NCBI GenBank assembly: GCA_963825445.1
Contig: CAWGTM010000001.1
Span: forward strand, 155,524 to 219,523
DNA length: 64,000 nt
DNA from: Actinophytocola sp963825445
Lineage (GTDB): Bacteria; Actinomycetota; Actinomycetes; Mycobacteriales; Pseudonocardiaceae
Reading direction: 5' to 3'
Position 1 is the stretch's first letter, and each line of letters begins with the position of its first letter. The notes under the pieces are model-generated. The model saw nothing but the letters and a program-made list of their open reading frames with translations, ran no database searches and was not told where the DNA came from. Below are positions 25,005 to 34,297 of this stretch, one piece after another. Both the position numbers and the translations under genes were made by a program.

Positions 25005-25799
25005 GTGACCGAAGATCCCGTCCGCGCACTCGCCGACCACTACTCCCGCGGCGCCCAGGCCTACGAGCGGTTCTGGGCCGGGGTGCTGCACCCGGTGAGC
25101 CTGGACCTGCTCGACCGGCTGCCGCTGCGGACCGCGCGTCGCGTGCTCGACGTGGGCACGGGCGTCGGCACCCTGCTGCCCGCGCTGCGGGCGGCGGCAC
25201 CGGAGGCGACGGTCGTGGGCATGGACCGCGCGGCCGGCATGGTCGCCCGCGCGCCCGCCGGGTTCCCCCTGGCCGTGGCCGACGCGGCGCGGCTGCCGGT
25301 CGCCACCGGCGGGATCGACGTGGCCGTGCTCGCGTTCGTGCTGTTCCACCTGCCCGACCCGACGGCCGGGGTACGCGAGGCGCGGCGCGTGCTGCGCCCA
25401 GGCGGCACCCTCGGCCTGGCCGTCTGGGGCCGCGACGAGCCGAACCCGGCGGTCGAGATCTGGCACGACGAGCTGGACCGCCACGGCGCCCCGGCCGACG
25501 ACGCGCTCGTGAGCCGGCACGTGGTGCTCAACACGCGGGAGAAGCTCGCGGCGGTGTGCGCCGACGCGGGGTTCTCCGACGTCGAGGTGGGTCCGGTGCC
25601 GTGGTCGCACCGCCCGGAGCTGGACGAGTTCATCGGGCACCACCTCGAGTTGGGCGTCACGGCGCGTCGGCTGGCGCGGATGCCCGACTCGGCCCGGGAG
25701 GGCTTCCTCGCGGCGGTACGTGAGCGGCTGGCGGGCCTGGACCCCGAGGACCTCACGGACCGTCGCGAAATTCTCGCGGGGACGGCAACAGCCAGCTGA
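25005..25799 (+). CDS. Class I SAM-dependent methyltransferase
   Basis: 264 residues. VLDVGTGVGTLLPALRAAAP (motif I, near 48) and VREARRVLRPGGTLGLAVWG (post-motif region, near 130) define a Rossmann methyltransferase of the Methyltransf_11 type. Substrate unknown. The GTG start lies 4 bases after ridA, suggesting one operon. Confidence 0.85.
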   Translation: MTEDPVRALADHYSRGAQAYERFWAGVLHPVSLDLLDRLPLRTARRVLDVGTGVGTLLPALRAAAPEATVVGMDRAAGMVARAPAGFPLAVADAARLPVATGGIDVAVLAFVLFHLPDPTAGVREARRVLRPGGTLGLAVWGRDEPNPAVEIWHDELDRHGAPADDALVSRHVVLNTREKLAAVCADAGFSDVEVGPVPWSHRPELDEFIGHHLELGVTARRLARMPDSAREGFLAAVRERLAGLDPEDLTDRREILAGTATAS

Positions 25800-25841
25800 T
25801 CAGCGGATTGACTGGTCGCCCGCCCCGGGTGAAAGTGGTTC

Positions 25842-27866
25842 ATGTCACGTCGCAGGATGTTCGCTCTCGTTGCCGCTGTGGTGTTCGCCGGAGTGCTGGG
25901 GGTGCCGGGCGCACCGGCGGTCGCGGCCGTGGACGTCACCGACCTGGACGGCGCGTGCGTCGCGTTGCGGGCGCCGTCGGGCAAGTACGTGGTCCGCAAC
26001 GTCCTCGGCGGCTACCAGGCCACGAGCGCCACGCCCACACAGCCGTTCCGCCTCCAGGCGACCGGTTCCATGGGGGACGCGAGCTACCTGTTCTACGGCA
26101 CGGGCCAGGACTTCCTGGGCGCCGGACTCGGCACGCTCGGTGTGCTGTCCGCCCGCGCGGCCGGCGGGGACACCGACTGGCGGCTGACGGCCTCCGGAGA
26201 CGCGGTCACGATCACCACGCCCGGCGGCCGGAAGTTGGCGGTCGACCCGCTGCTGCGCACGCTCGCCCTGCGGTCCACGGCGACGTCGTTCACGCTGGCC
26301 CCGGCGTCCGGCTGTGCCACCGCACCCGAGGCGGAGCTGAACATCACGGGCGAACCGTTCACCGGCACCACCCCGAACGGCGAGGTGATGGGCCTCGCCG
26401 ATCTCCACAACCACCTGACGGCCTACGAGTTCATCGGCGGCGAGATCCACTGTGGACAGCCGTGGAGCCCGTACGGCATCACCGCCGCGCTCACCGACTG
26501 CCTCGACCACGAACCGAACGGGCTCGGTGCGTGGTGGGAGAACCTCGCGGGCGGCGGCTACCCCACGTTCACCCACGACACCAAGGGATGGCCGACGTTC
26601 GCCGACTGGCCGAAGCACAACTCGTGGACGCACGAGGCCAGCTACTACAAGTGGGTGGAACGCGCGTGGCGTGGCGGCCTTCGGCTCTACACCAACCTGT
26701 TCGTGAACAACGCGGCGCTGTGCGAGATCTATCCGCTGAAGACCAACCCGTGTGACGACATGGCGTCGGTCCGGTTGCAGGCGCAGCGGATCCAGGAGCT
26801 GGAGGCGTTCATCGACGACCAGCACGGCGGTCCCGGCCAGGGCTGGTTCCGGATCGTGCGGGACCCCGCGCAGGCGCGCGCGGTGATCGAGCAGGGCAAG
26901 CTGGCGGTGGTGCTCGGCGTCGAGGTGTCCCAGCCGTTCGGCTGCGGGATCCGCGCCGGGGTGCCGTTGTGTGACCGCGCGGACATCGACGCCGGGCTCA
27001 CCGAGCTGTACGACCTTGGTGTGCGGCGGATGTTCGTGTGCCACAAGTTCGACAACGCGTTGTGCGGCGTCCGGTTCGACGGCGGCACGGCCGGCATCGT
27101 GGTGAACGCCGCGAACTTCTACTCCACCGGCCGGTTCTGGCAGGCCGAGACGTGCACGGGGCCGGCACACGACAACACGATCGCCGTGGCCAACGACCTC
27201 ACGGACATCCTCGCCGGACCGCTGGCCGCGTTGCTGCCACTCGGGGTCACGCTGCCGCTGTACCCTAACGCGCCGCACTGCAACATCCACGGGCTGACCG
27301 ATCTCGGCGAGTACGCCATGCGGGGCATGATCGACCGCGGCATGCTCATCGACCTCGACCACATGAGCGTGAAGGCCACCGAGTCGGCGCTGACCCTGTT
27401 GGAGGCCAACGACTATCCGGGCGTGGTGTCCAGCCACTCGTGGCTCGATCCCAGCTTCTACCCCCGGCTGTACGCGCTCGGCGGGGTCGTCGGGCCGTAC
27501 GGGTTCGGCACCAGCGAGTTCGTCGGCGCCTGGCGTGACCTGAAGGCCATGGCCGATCCCGCGCAGCCGTTCGGCATCGGCGCCGGGTTCGACACCGGCG
27601 GGTTCGGCCACCAGCCGCCGCCACGCGCCGGCGACCAGCTCGAGTATCCCTTCCGGACCTTCGACGGCGGGTCCACTGTGGACCAGCAGCGGACGGGGGA
27701 CCGGGTGTACAACCTGAACACCGACGGCATGGCGCACTACGGCCTGCTGCCCGACTGGCTGGAGGACCTGCGCCTCGCGGCCGGCCCGGACGGCGCGGAG
27801 ATCGTGGCGGACATGGCGCGCGGTGCCGAGGTCTACCTGCGTACGTGGAGTGCTGCGGCTGGCTAG
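25842..27866 (+). CDS. Secreted M19 dipeptidase-like metal hydrolase with N-terminal beta-trefoil-like region
   Basis: 674 residues. A signal peptide (MSRRRMFALVAAVVFAGVLG, cleavage after PAVAA) is followed at 30-165 by a fascin/beta-trefoil-like segment (VALRAPSGKYVVRN). From about 185 comes an amidohydrolase-type domain: LADLHNHLTAYEF (metal His pair), DLGVRRMFVCHKFDNA, GMLIDLDHMSVKATESAL and GVVSSHSW, resembling peptidase M19. Substrate unknown; it acts outside the cell. ATG 25842 gives the signal peptide, though no strong ribosome site is present. Confidence 0.78.
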   Translation: MSRRRMFALVAAVVFAGVLGVPGAPAVAAVDVTDLDGACVALRAPSGKYVVRNVLGGYQATSATPTQPFRLQATGSMGDASYLFYGTGQDFLGAGLGTLGVLSARAAGGDTDWRLTASGDAVTITTPGGRKLAVDPLLRTLALRSTATSFTLAPASGCATAPEAELNITGEPFTGTTPNGEVMGLADLHNHLTAYEFIGGEIHCGQPWSPYGITAALTDCLDHEPNGLGAWWENLAGGGYPTFTHDTKGWPTFADWPKHNSWTHEASYYKWVERAWRGGLRLYTNLFVNNAALCEIYPLKTNPCDDMASVRLQAQRIQELEAFIDDQHGGPGQGWFRIVRDPAQARAVIEQGKLAVVLGVEVSQPFGCGIRAGVPLCDRADIDAGLTELYDLGVRRMFVCHKFDNALCGVRFDGGTAGIVVNAANFYSTGRFWQAETCTGPAHDNTIAVANDLTDILAGPLAALLPLGVTLPLYPNAPHCNIHGLTDLGEYAMRGMIDRGMLIDLDHMSVKATESALTLLEANDYPGVVSSHSWLDPSFYPRLYALGGVVGPYGFGTSEFVGAWRDLKAMADPAQPFGIGAGFDTGGFGHQPPPRAGDQLEYPFRTFDGGSTVDQQRTGDRVYNLNTDGMAHYGLLPDWLEDLRLAAGPDGAEIVADMARGAEVYLRTWSAAAG

Positions 27867-27875
27867 CATGATCGG

Positions 27876-29147
27876 GTGCGTACGCCCCGGACCGCGCTGG
27901 TCGACACCACCGAATACCTGGCCGAACCGCTCGGTCCGGCCGCGACCGCGCACCTGCGGGTGACGCGGCCGGGAGAGCCGGTGCTGTGGGCCGCGTACGC
28001 GCGGGCGCACTACTACGACCTCCCCGGACACGACGAGAAGGGGCAGCGGCAGAAGAACCTGCTCGTGCGGGGCGTCGGTGGCGTGCTGGGCGGGCTGGTC
28101 GACGCGGCCATCGGCTCGGACGAGGGACCGGACCGGCCGCCGCCCGCGGATGTCATCGTGTTCGGTCCCGGGCCGGACTGCCTGGCCCACCGGTACCTCC
28201 CGCCGGGACCGCACCGCCGTCAACTGTGGACACTGACCCCGGATCGGTTGGCGCTGCACGTGGAGACGGCGCCACCGGATCCGGGTGGTTCGTTCCTGAC
28301 CAAGGCGGCCCGGTTCGGCCGCGACATCGCGAAGATCGTCACGGACAACCGGCAGTCCTTCGGCGCGAACACCGAGGGCGAACCCGTGACCCCGGTGCTG
28401 ACCGAGCCGGTGTTCGACGTTCCACGGTCGGAGATCGCCGGCATCGCGCCAGGACCGCGGGGCCTGCGACTGACCCTTGTGGACGGTTCGGGCCTGGACT
28501 TCCTGGTGGCCATGACCGATCGCGAGGAGATCGAGTACGCGGCGGCCCTGACCAACGGACACCCCCCGAGGCGCGGCGCGCTGGTGGAGTGGGCGGACAA
28601 GGCGGCCCGCGGCTCGGCGAAACGGGCCCGCGACCTGGCGGCGGCGGTCTGGCCGGACCGGCTGGCGCTGGCGGGTTCGACCAACTACGGCCACGTGGGC
28701 TTGGTGCTGGCCGGTTCACAGCGGCTGCCGCACACCCCGATCGGCGAGGTGCCGGAACTGGCGGTGGGGCCACTGCGCTGGCCGATGCCGGCGACCACCA
28801 CGACGGCGGACAACTGGACGGAGGACCCGGTGGTGGGCTTCCTCGCGCAGGCCACCGATCCGGCGCAGGACGCCGCGAGGTTCGCCGACCTGCTGGCCCA
28901 CACCCGCGGCGTCGCCCGCCTGATGGTGACCGACCAGCGCGTCGGCCTGTTGGCAGCGGGCGAACTGGTCCGAAACCCGTCGCCACTGGTGTCGGTGCAC
29001 GAGGTGCCACGCGCCCGGGTGGCCCGCCTGAGCGCGGAACTACTGGGCCGCGCGATCCCCCCACGCCCGGTCCTGCGGATCGACTTCACCGACGGCTCGG
29101 TCCTGTGGCTACGAGACCCGGCAGCGGCCCGCCAGGCGGCCGGCTGA
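27876..29147 (+). CDS. Uncharacterised actinomycete protein
   Basis: 423 residues, not recognised. It is soluble, Pro/Arg-rich and has no signal peptide or clear membrane segment. A Gly-rich stretch (LLVRGVGGVLGGLVDAAIG) lies near 65-85. Two weakly similar halves end in beta-rich parts (VPRSEIAGIAPGPRGLRLTL near 190; VPRARVARLSAELLGRAIPPRP near 375), each shaped like a PH-type domain; that reading is inference. The GTG start is 7 bases after the upstream stop. Confidence 0.65.
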   Translation: MRTPRTALVDTTEYLAEPLGPAATAHLRVTRPGEPVLWAAYARAHYYDLPGHDEKGQRQKNLLVRGVGGVLGGLVDAAIGSDEGPDRPPPADVIVFGPGPDCLAHRYLPPGPHRRQLWTLTPDRLALHVETAPPDPGGSFLTKAARFGRDIAKIVTDNRQSFGANTEGEPVTPVLTEPVFDVPRSEIAGIAPGPRGLRLTLVDGSGLDFLVAMTDREEIEYAAALTNGHPPRRGALVEWADKAARGSAKRARDLAAAVWPDRLALAGSTNYGHVGLVLAGSQRLPHTPIGEVPELAVGPLRWPMPATTTTADNWTEDPVVGFLAQATDPAQDAARFADLLAHTRGVARLMVTDQRVGLLAAGELVRNPSPLVSVHEVPRARVARLSAELLGRAIPPRPVLRIDFTDGSVLWLRDPAAARQAAG

Positions 29148-29180
29148 CACGGCGGTGACCTGCGGTACTCCGCCAAGCCT

Positions 29181-29321
29181 GGCGAGTCCCACGTCAGCCC
29201 GCGCGAGTCGCCCTCTCGCGACACGCGAGTCGGCGGTTCGCGACACGCGGGGTGGTGACGCGAACCGCCAACTCGGATGTCCTGCGAGGGAGACTCGCGG
29301 TGGCTGAACGTGGGACTCGCC
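29181..29321. repeat. 141-bp nested palindromic intergenic element
   Basis: Three nested pairs of inverted arms: 29181-29199 with 29302-29321 (GGCGAGTCCCACGT-CAGCC, one base missing on the left), 29203-29219 with 29284-29298, and 29227-29242 with 29259-29274 (GAGTCGGCGGTTCGCG, one mismatch), around a 16-base centre. It could fold into one long interrupted hairpin. It lies between convergent genes, so it may act as a bidirectional terminator or be a small non-coding mobile repeat. Confidence 0.75.
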
Positions 29322-29355
29322 GAGCTCTGGAAGCGGGGCCGTGGCCTGCGGTTGA

Positions 29356-30042
29356 TCACGCCGTCCACTCGGGAAGCATGGTCGCCAGCATTCGGTGGCC
29401 CGCTGCGGTGATGACCAATTCGCGGCTCTCGGCCACCGGGCGCACCACCTTCTGCGCCAGCAGCGCTCGATACACGGCATTGCCCAGCGCGCCGCCCAGA
29501 TGCGGCAACCGGTGGCTGCGGTCCAGACACGCGGTGGCGAGCTTGCGCCGCCCGGCGTCCACCTCGGGATCCACGCCCAGCAACCGGAAGGCCTCCCGGC
29601 GAGGGCCGAGCGTCACCTCGTCGGTGGCTCCCGTCGGCGCCACCAAACCCTCGTGCCGCACCAGGTGGGCGAACACCGTGACCCCCAGGCGGCCGGCGAG
29701 GTGGTCGTAACACGTGTGGGCCACGTCCGCGCGGGTCGGGCTGTGCGTGAACGACACCTCGCCGTGGGCGAACCGGGTCAGGGCGGCCAACACCTCGCCG
29801 AGATCGTCGCGCGCCACCCGGTACACCGCGTGGCGGCCGCGGTGTTCGACCGTCACCAGCCCGGCCTCCCGTAGGCGCGCCAGGTGGTTGCCCAGCCGCG
29901 GCGCGCTCACCGACAACTCGGTGGCCAGCTGACTCATCGAGTGCGGACCCTCGGCGGCCAGCACCTGCAGCGTGGCCAGCCGGATCGGGTCGGACAGCTC
30001 GCGGGCCAGCGCCGTCACCACAGAGAGCACATCGTCAGGCAT
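29356..30042 (-). CDS. ArsR-family winged-helix regulator
   Basis: 228 residues. The N-terminal 90 residues form an ArsR-type winged helix (LSDPIRLATLQVLAAEGPHS, MSQLATELSVSAPRLGNHLARLREAGLV). The C-terminal part (VAHTCYDHLAGRLGVTVFAHLV) is typical of the longer ArsR proteins that sense organic ligands; Cys residues are present but no clear metal site. It is divergent from an MFS exporter gene with a dyad between them. Confidence 0.82.
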   Translation of the reverse strand: MPDDVLSVVTALARELSDPIRLATLQVLAAEGPHSMSQLATELSVSAPRLGNHLARLREAGLVTVEHRGRHAVYRVARDDLGEVLAALTRFAHGEVSFTHSPTRADVAHTCYDHLAGRLGVTVFAHLVRHEGLVAPTGATDEVTLGPRREAFRLLGVDPEVDAGRRKLATACLDRSHRLPHLGGALGNAVYRALLAQKVVRPVAESRELVITAAGHRMLATMLPEWTA

Positions 30043-30044
30043 AC

Positions 30045-30060
30045 TTCAGCATAACCTGAA
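30045..30060. promoter_or_regulatory. Dyad between arsR-type regulator and MFS gene
   Basis: TTCAG-n6-CTGAA occupies the 28-base gap between the divergent starts. Its position suits an ArsR operator that represses both genes. The arms are only 5 bases, so the call rests mainly on placement. Confidence 0.45.
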
Positions 30061-30070
30061 AGGTGGTTGT

Positions 30071-31261
30071 ATGCGTCTACTGCTGTGGGGCCGGGGCGTC
30101 TCCGCGCTCGGCGACGGTCTCTGGTTCACGCTGTGGGCCATCTACTTCACCCGCGTGGTCGGCCTCTCGGCCACCGCCGTGGGCATCGGGATGGCCATCG
30201 CCGCCGGCGTCGGCCTCGCGTCGGTCATCCCGCTCGGCGCGCTGGCCGACCGCTACAACGCCCGCACCATCCTGCTGGTCATCACGGTCGCGCAAGCGTT
30301 CGCCATGGCCAGTTACCTGCTGGTCGACGCGTTCGCCGGCTTCCTCCTCGCCACCATCGTCTTCGTCGGGCTGACCAACGGCGGGCAGGCCGTCCGCACG
30401 GCGCTGGTCGCCGGGCTGGTCACCGACAACGCGGCGCGGGTGACGGCACTCGCGCGGCTCCGCGTCGCCCAGCACGTCGGCTACGCGGCCGGCGCCGGGG
30501 CGGGCGCGCTCGTGCTGACGGCCGACCGGCTGCCCGTCTACCAGGGCGCCGTCGTGGTGAACGCCGTGACGTTCGGCGTCCTGGCCGTGCTGACCGCGTT
30601 CGTCCCGGCGGGCCGAACCGAGCGGCCGGCCAGGAGGGCCGCCCGCCGGGCACTGCGCGACCGGCCGTACGTGGCGGTGGTGAGTACGACCGCCGTGCTG
30701 GCCATGTGCTGGGCCATGCTTTCCACCGGCCTGCCGCTGTGGATCGCCGGGTCGACCAGCCTGCCGCTGGGGCTGAGCGGCATCGTGGTGATCATCAGCT
30801 CGGTGGGCATCGCGGCACTGCAGATCCCGGCGTCCCGGTTCGCCCGCACGCCCGAGCAGGCGGCCCGCACGGCCGTGTGGTCGGGCCTGGCGCTGGCCGC
30901 CAGTTGCGTGCTCGTGTCGATCACCGGTCCGCTGGCGGGCGCGGTCGGCGTGACGGTCATCGTGGCCGCCGCCGCGCTGCACCTGACGGGCGAACTCGGC
31001 TACGTCTCCGCCGGCTGGGGGCTGTCGGTGAACCTGATGGCCGAGGACGCCCGCGGCGCGTACCAGGCGGTCAGCCAGACGGCCACCGCCACCGTGCAGA
31101 TGTTCGCACCCGCCGTGTTCACCCTCGCGCTCGACGGCCTCGGCGCCGCCGGCTGGCTGCTGATCGGCACGATCTTCGCCCTCGTGGCCACCCCGGTCCC
31201 GGCGCTCACCCGCTGGGCGCTGCGCACCCGTTCAGCAGATGCCGGCGTCGTGCACCAGTAG
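30071..31261 (+). CDS. MFS transporter, probable exporter
   Basis: 396 residues with about twelve membrane segments. The N-terminus LWGRGVSALGDGLWFTLWAIYF and the loop LGALADRYNARTIL (motif A-like, D-x-x-x-x-R) fit the MFS_1 exporter group. AAAGGTGG lies 5 bases before ATG 30071. Control by the divergent ArsR-type gene is likely. The last 30 bases overlap the convergent response-regulator gene. Confidence 0.85.
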   Translation: MRLLLWGRGVSALGDGLWFTLWAIYFTRVVGLSATAVGIGMAIAAGVGLASVIPLGALADRYNARTILLVITVAQAFAMASYLLVDAFAGFLLATIVFVGLTNGGQAVRTALVAGLVTDNAARVTALARLRVAQHVGYAAGAGAGALVLTADRLPVYQGAVVVNAVTFGVLAVLTAFVPAGRTERPARRAARRALRDRPYVAVVSTTAVLAMCWAMLSTGLPLWIAGSTSLPLGLSGIVVIISSVGIAALQIPASRFARTPEQAARTAVWSGLALAASCVLVSITGPLAGAVGVTVIVAAAALHLTGELGYVSAGWGLSVNLMAEDARGAYQAVSQTATATVQMFAPAVFTLALDGLGAAGWLLIGTIFALVATPVPALTRWALRTRSADAGVVHQ

Positions 31262-31879
31262 CGCGATCTGGGTGCGGTTGCCGAGCCCGAGCTTCGTGAG
31301 GACGCGCGTGATGTGCGCCTTCACGGTGGCCACCGACACGTGCAGCCGCTCGGCGATCTCGGCGTTCGTGTTGCCCTCACCGACCGCCACCGCCACCTCG
31401 TGCTCCCGCGCGGACAGCGCGCGCAACGCGCCGCGCGCCCGGTCGTAGGCGCCGGCGTCGGTGGCCGCGCGGTCCATGAGCCGGCGGGTGATCTGCGGCG
31501 ACAGGATCGGCTCACCGGCCGCCACCCGACGCACGGCCTCGGCGATCTCGCGCGGCGGGGAGTCCTTCAGCAGGAACCCGCTCGCGCCCGCCCGCAACGC
31601 GCGCAGCACGTTCTCGTCGGTGTCGAACGTGGTCAGCACGATCACCTCGGGCGGCTCGGCGCGGGCCCGCACCCGCTGGGTGGCGGCGATGCCGTTGACC
31701 CTGGGCATGCGGATGTCCATGAGCACCACGTCCGTGGGGTGCGCGTCGAGTGCGGCCGGCACCGCCTCGCCGTCGCTCGCCTCGCCGACCACCGTGAGCC
31801 CGTCGGCGCCGTCGAGCATCATGGTGAGCCCGGAACGGACGAGCGCGTCGTCGTCGACCACCAGCACCCGGATGTTCAT
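31232..31879 (-). CDS. NarL/LuxR-family response regulator
   Basis: 215 residues. The receiver domain (1-120) has the acidic pair VVDDD, the phospho-acceptor in VVLMDIRMPRVNG, and the conserved Lys in GFLLKDSPP. The LuxR helix-turn-helix (about 150-210: LSAREHEVAVAVGEGNTNAEIAERLHVSVATVKAHI) is complete. ATG 31879 overlaps the kinase stop, so the two are co-translated partners. Confidence 0.92.
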   Translation of the reverse strand: MNIRVLVVDDDALVRSGLTMMLDGADGLTVVGEASDGEAVPAALDAHPTDVVLMDIRMPRVNGIAATQRVRARAEPPEVIVLTTFDTDENVLRALRAGASGFLLKDSPPREIAEAVRRVAAGEPILSPQITRRLMDRAATDAGAYDRARGALRALSAREHEVAVAVGEGNTNAEIAERLHVSVATVKAHITRVLTKLGLGNRTQIALLVHDAGIC

Positions 31880-33003
31880 GCCGGCCACGGTAGCCAGGTC
31901 CGCAACCGGAACTCCGACGCCGTCAGGTGGTGGTCGAGCTGCCCGCCCGCCAGGCGGACCCGTTCGGTCAGACCCACCAGGCCGCTGCCCGCGCCCGGGA
32001 TGCCCGATGCGGTGGTGGACACCGGATTCACCACCTCGATCAGCAACCGCGCGCCGGGGGCACCCTCCAGCGCCACCCGCACCGGCTGGCCGGGCGCGTG
32101 CTTGCGGGCGTTGGTCAACGCCTCCTGCAGCACCCGGTACGCGGTGCGGCCCGTCTGGCCCGGCAGCGCCGCCAGGTCGGGGGCCTCGTCGCGGACGCTC
32201 ACCGGGCTGCCCGCCCCGCGTGCCTCGTCGAGCAGTTCCGGCAGGTCGGTCATCGCGGGGACCGGCTGCGCCAGCCCGTCATCCTCGTGACGCAGCAACG
32301 CGATCACGTCCCGCAGCTCATCGAGGGCCTGGTGCGTACTGGACCGGATCACCCCGGCCGCCTCGGACAGCCGGTCGGGCGGCAGGTCCGGCCGGTACTC
32401 GAGCGCACCCGCGTAGGTGGCCAGCAGCGACAGCCGGTGCGCCAGCACGTCGTGCATCTCGCGAGCGATGGCCGCCCGCTCGGACGCCCGCGCCTCGGCC
32501 ACCCGCCTGCCCTGCTCGGCCTCCGCCCGAATCGCCCGTTCCTCCAGGGAGGACAGCAGCGCGTGCCGGGCCTGGGCCAGCGCGCCGATGCCGACGAGCG
32601 CCGCGTGTCCCACGAACACCAGCGCCAGCCACCAGGCGAACGACAACCCGCCCATCGGCACCCACAGCCAGCGCACCGCGTGGGCCACGCCGCCGACCCC
32701 GCCCACCGCGACCGCCACGGCGAACGACCGGTTGCGCGCCGTCCACATGGTGGCGAACGTCGACACGGGGGTGGCGGCCGGCGCCACGGCGGCCAGCGCG
32801 GCCAGTGCCAGCGCCCCGGTCACCGGCCGGCGGAACGCCAGCGGGATCAGCACGCAGGCGAGTGCCCCGACCACCAGGTTGACCACCATCCAGCCGGCGG
32901 TCGCCCCCGACGCGTACTCGCCGTACGTGGTGGCGGCCGTGCACACGCTGAGGCCGACGATCCCGAGAATCGTCCGCTTCGAGCAGGTCAGCGGCATGTC
33001 CAC
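31876..33003 (-). CDS. Sensor histidine kinase, HisKA_3 type
   Basis: 375 residues. Four or five N-terminal membrane segments (10-150) form the sensor with little outside the membrane. The dimerisation/phospho-acceptor segment AIAREMHDVLAHRLSLL near 185 carries the His. The ATP-binding part includes LQEALTNARKHAPGQPV (N box) and GAGSGLVGLTERV (G box). Signal unknown. GTG 33003 is the longest start; ATG 32997 is possible. It pairs with the response regulator that overlaps it. Confidence 0.9.
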   Translation of the reverse strand: MDMPLTCSKRTILGIVGLSVCTAATTYGEYASGATAGWMVVNLVVGALACVLIPLAFRRPVTGALALAALAAVAPAATPVSTFATMWTARNRSFAVAVAVGGVGGVAHAVRWLWVPMGGLSFAWWLALVFVGHAALVGIGALAQARHALLSSLEERAIRAEAEQGRRVAEARASERAAIAREMHDVLAHRLSLLATYAGALEYRPDLPPDRLSEAAGVIRSSTHQALDELRDVIALLRHEDDGLAQPVPAMTDLPELLDEARGAGSPVSVRDEAPDLAALPGQTGRTAYRVLQEALTNARKHAPGQPVRVALEGAPGARLLIEVVNPVSTTASGIPGAGSGLVGLTERVRLAGGQLDHHLTASEFRLRTWLPWPA

Positions 33004-33134
33004 GCTCGTGAGCGTACGGCCGAACGGCGGGAACGCACAGCGACCAAAGTCGACACGGGCCCCGACCCCGGTTGATCCGAACGCAGCCGAGCGGTTGATG
33101 TGCCGACGGTGGGTCGGACCGCAGGCTTGCCGCC

Positions 33135-33722
33135 ATGACCACGAGCTACGCGACCTCCCTCTGCCCGGCGTTGCTCGCCGGGCTGCGGGGCACGGTGCTC
33201 GAACTGGGTCCCGGCGCAGGCGGCAACCTGGCGCACTACCACGAGGACGTGCGCTGGATCGGTGTCGAACCGAAGGCCGCCAACCGGGAACGGACCCGCC
33301 GCGCGGCGGCCCGGCTCGGGCGGCCTTCCGTGCGGGTGGTGGCCGGCCGGGCCGAACAGTTGGACCTGCCCGACGACAGCGTCGACGCGGTGGCCGCCAC
33401 GTTCGTCCTGTGCTCGGTCGGTGACCTCGACGCCGCGCTCGCGGAGGTGGTGCGGGTGTTGCGGCCCGGCGGCCGGTACGTGTTCGCCGAACACGTGGCC
33501 GCGCCGTCCGGGACCGGGGTGCGCCGCGCCCAGAACGTGTACACGGCGGTCACCCGGCTGTTCGGGGCCGGCTGCCGGTCCAACCGGGAGGCGCTGCCGG
33601 CGATCGAACGCGCCGGTCTGGATCTCCTGGACCTGCACCGCTACTCCGTGACCGGGCCGTTCGGCGTCGGCGTTCCCCACATCGCGGGCGCCGCGACCCT
33701 CGAGAAAGGACAGATCGCATGA
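33135..33722 (+). CDS. Class I SAM-dependent methyltransferase (METTL7/UbiE-like)
   Basis: 195 residues. VLELGPGAGGNLAHY (SAM motif I), IGVEP (motif II Glu) and LAEVVRVLRPGGRYVFAEHV identify a small-molecule methyltransferase of the Methyltransf_11 type. Substrate unknown. The stop overlaps the ATG of the YceI gene, so the two form one operon. Confidence 0.82.
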   Translation: MTTSYATSLCPALLAGLRGTVLELGPGAGGNLAHYHEDVRWIGVEPKAANRERTRRAAARLGRPSVRVVAGRAEQLDLPDDSVDAVAATFVLCSVGDLDAALAEVVRVLRPGGRYVFAEHVAAPSGTGVRRAQNVYTAVTRLFGAGCRSNREALPAIERAGLDLLDLHRYSVTGPFGVGVPHIAGAATLEKGQIA

Positions 33723-34249
33723 CGACAGCGGCACAGACCGCTCAGGTCCAGATCCCCGCGGCTGGCGAATACCGCATCGACGCGGAGGACAGCACCGTCA
33801 CGTTCCGGACGAGACACGTGTTCGGGATCGCGCCGGTGAGTGGCTCGTTCCGCTTGCGGGAAGGGCACATCCGGGTGGCCGAGGACGTGACCGAGTCCAC
33901 GGCGCACGCCACGATCTCGGCCGCCAGCTTCCACACGGGAGTGTCCAACCGGGACTCCACGGTCCGGTCGAAGCAGTACCTCGACGCGGAACACCACCCG
34001 CACATCACGTTCACGTCCACCCGGCTCGTGCAGCGCGAGGGGCGATGGCTGCTGCAGGGCACGCTGACCGTGCGGGGGCGCGGTTGCCCGGTCGACGTGC
34101 TGGTGGAGCAGTCCGAAGTGGACGGGCCGAGGGTTCGGTTGCGTGCCAGCGCGCGGGTCGACCGGTACGAGCACGGCATCACGGCCATGAAGGGGCTGAC
34201 CGGTCGCTGGCTCAACCTGGCGCTGGAGCTTCGCGCGAACCGGATGTGA
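33719..34249 (+). CDS. YceI-family lipid-binding protein
   Basis: 176 residues covering a full YceI domain: YRIDAEDSTVTFRTRHVFG, then SFRLREGHIRV, SVTIS-like ATISAASFHTG, and RDSTVRSKQYLDAEHHPHI. Family members are lipocalin-like barrels that bind polyisoprenoids; there is no signal peptide here, so it is probably cytoplasmic. A transcription terminator follows directly. Confidence 0.87.
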   Translation: MTTAAQTAQVQIPAAGEYRIDAEDSTVTFRTRHVFGIAPVSGSFRLREGHIRVAEDVTESTAHATISAASFHTGVSNRDSTVRSKQYLDAEHHPHITFTSTRLVQREGRWLLQGTLTVRGRGCPVDVLVEQSEVDGPRVRLRASARVDRYEHGITAMKGLTGRWLNLALELRANRM

Positions 34250-34257
34250 GGCCAGGA

Positions 34258-34290
34258 GATCCGGGTGCCTCGCGGGGTGGCACCCGGATC
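34258..34290. terminator. Bidirectional terminator hairpin between yceI and the SGNH hydrolase gene
   Basis: GATCCGGGTGCC at 34258-34269 pairs perfectly with GGCACCCGGATC at 34279-34290, a 12-bp stem with a 9-base loop. It lies between the stops of convergent genes; CCCCTGTTT follows on the + strand. Confidence 0.8.
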
Positions 34291-34297
34291 CCCTGTT

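Noticed and set aside
25845..28694. 949-codon open frame on the minus strand
   Set aside because: Antisense to the M19-like hydrolase and the next gene; composition is His/Arg/Val-rich noise with no family motif.
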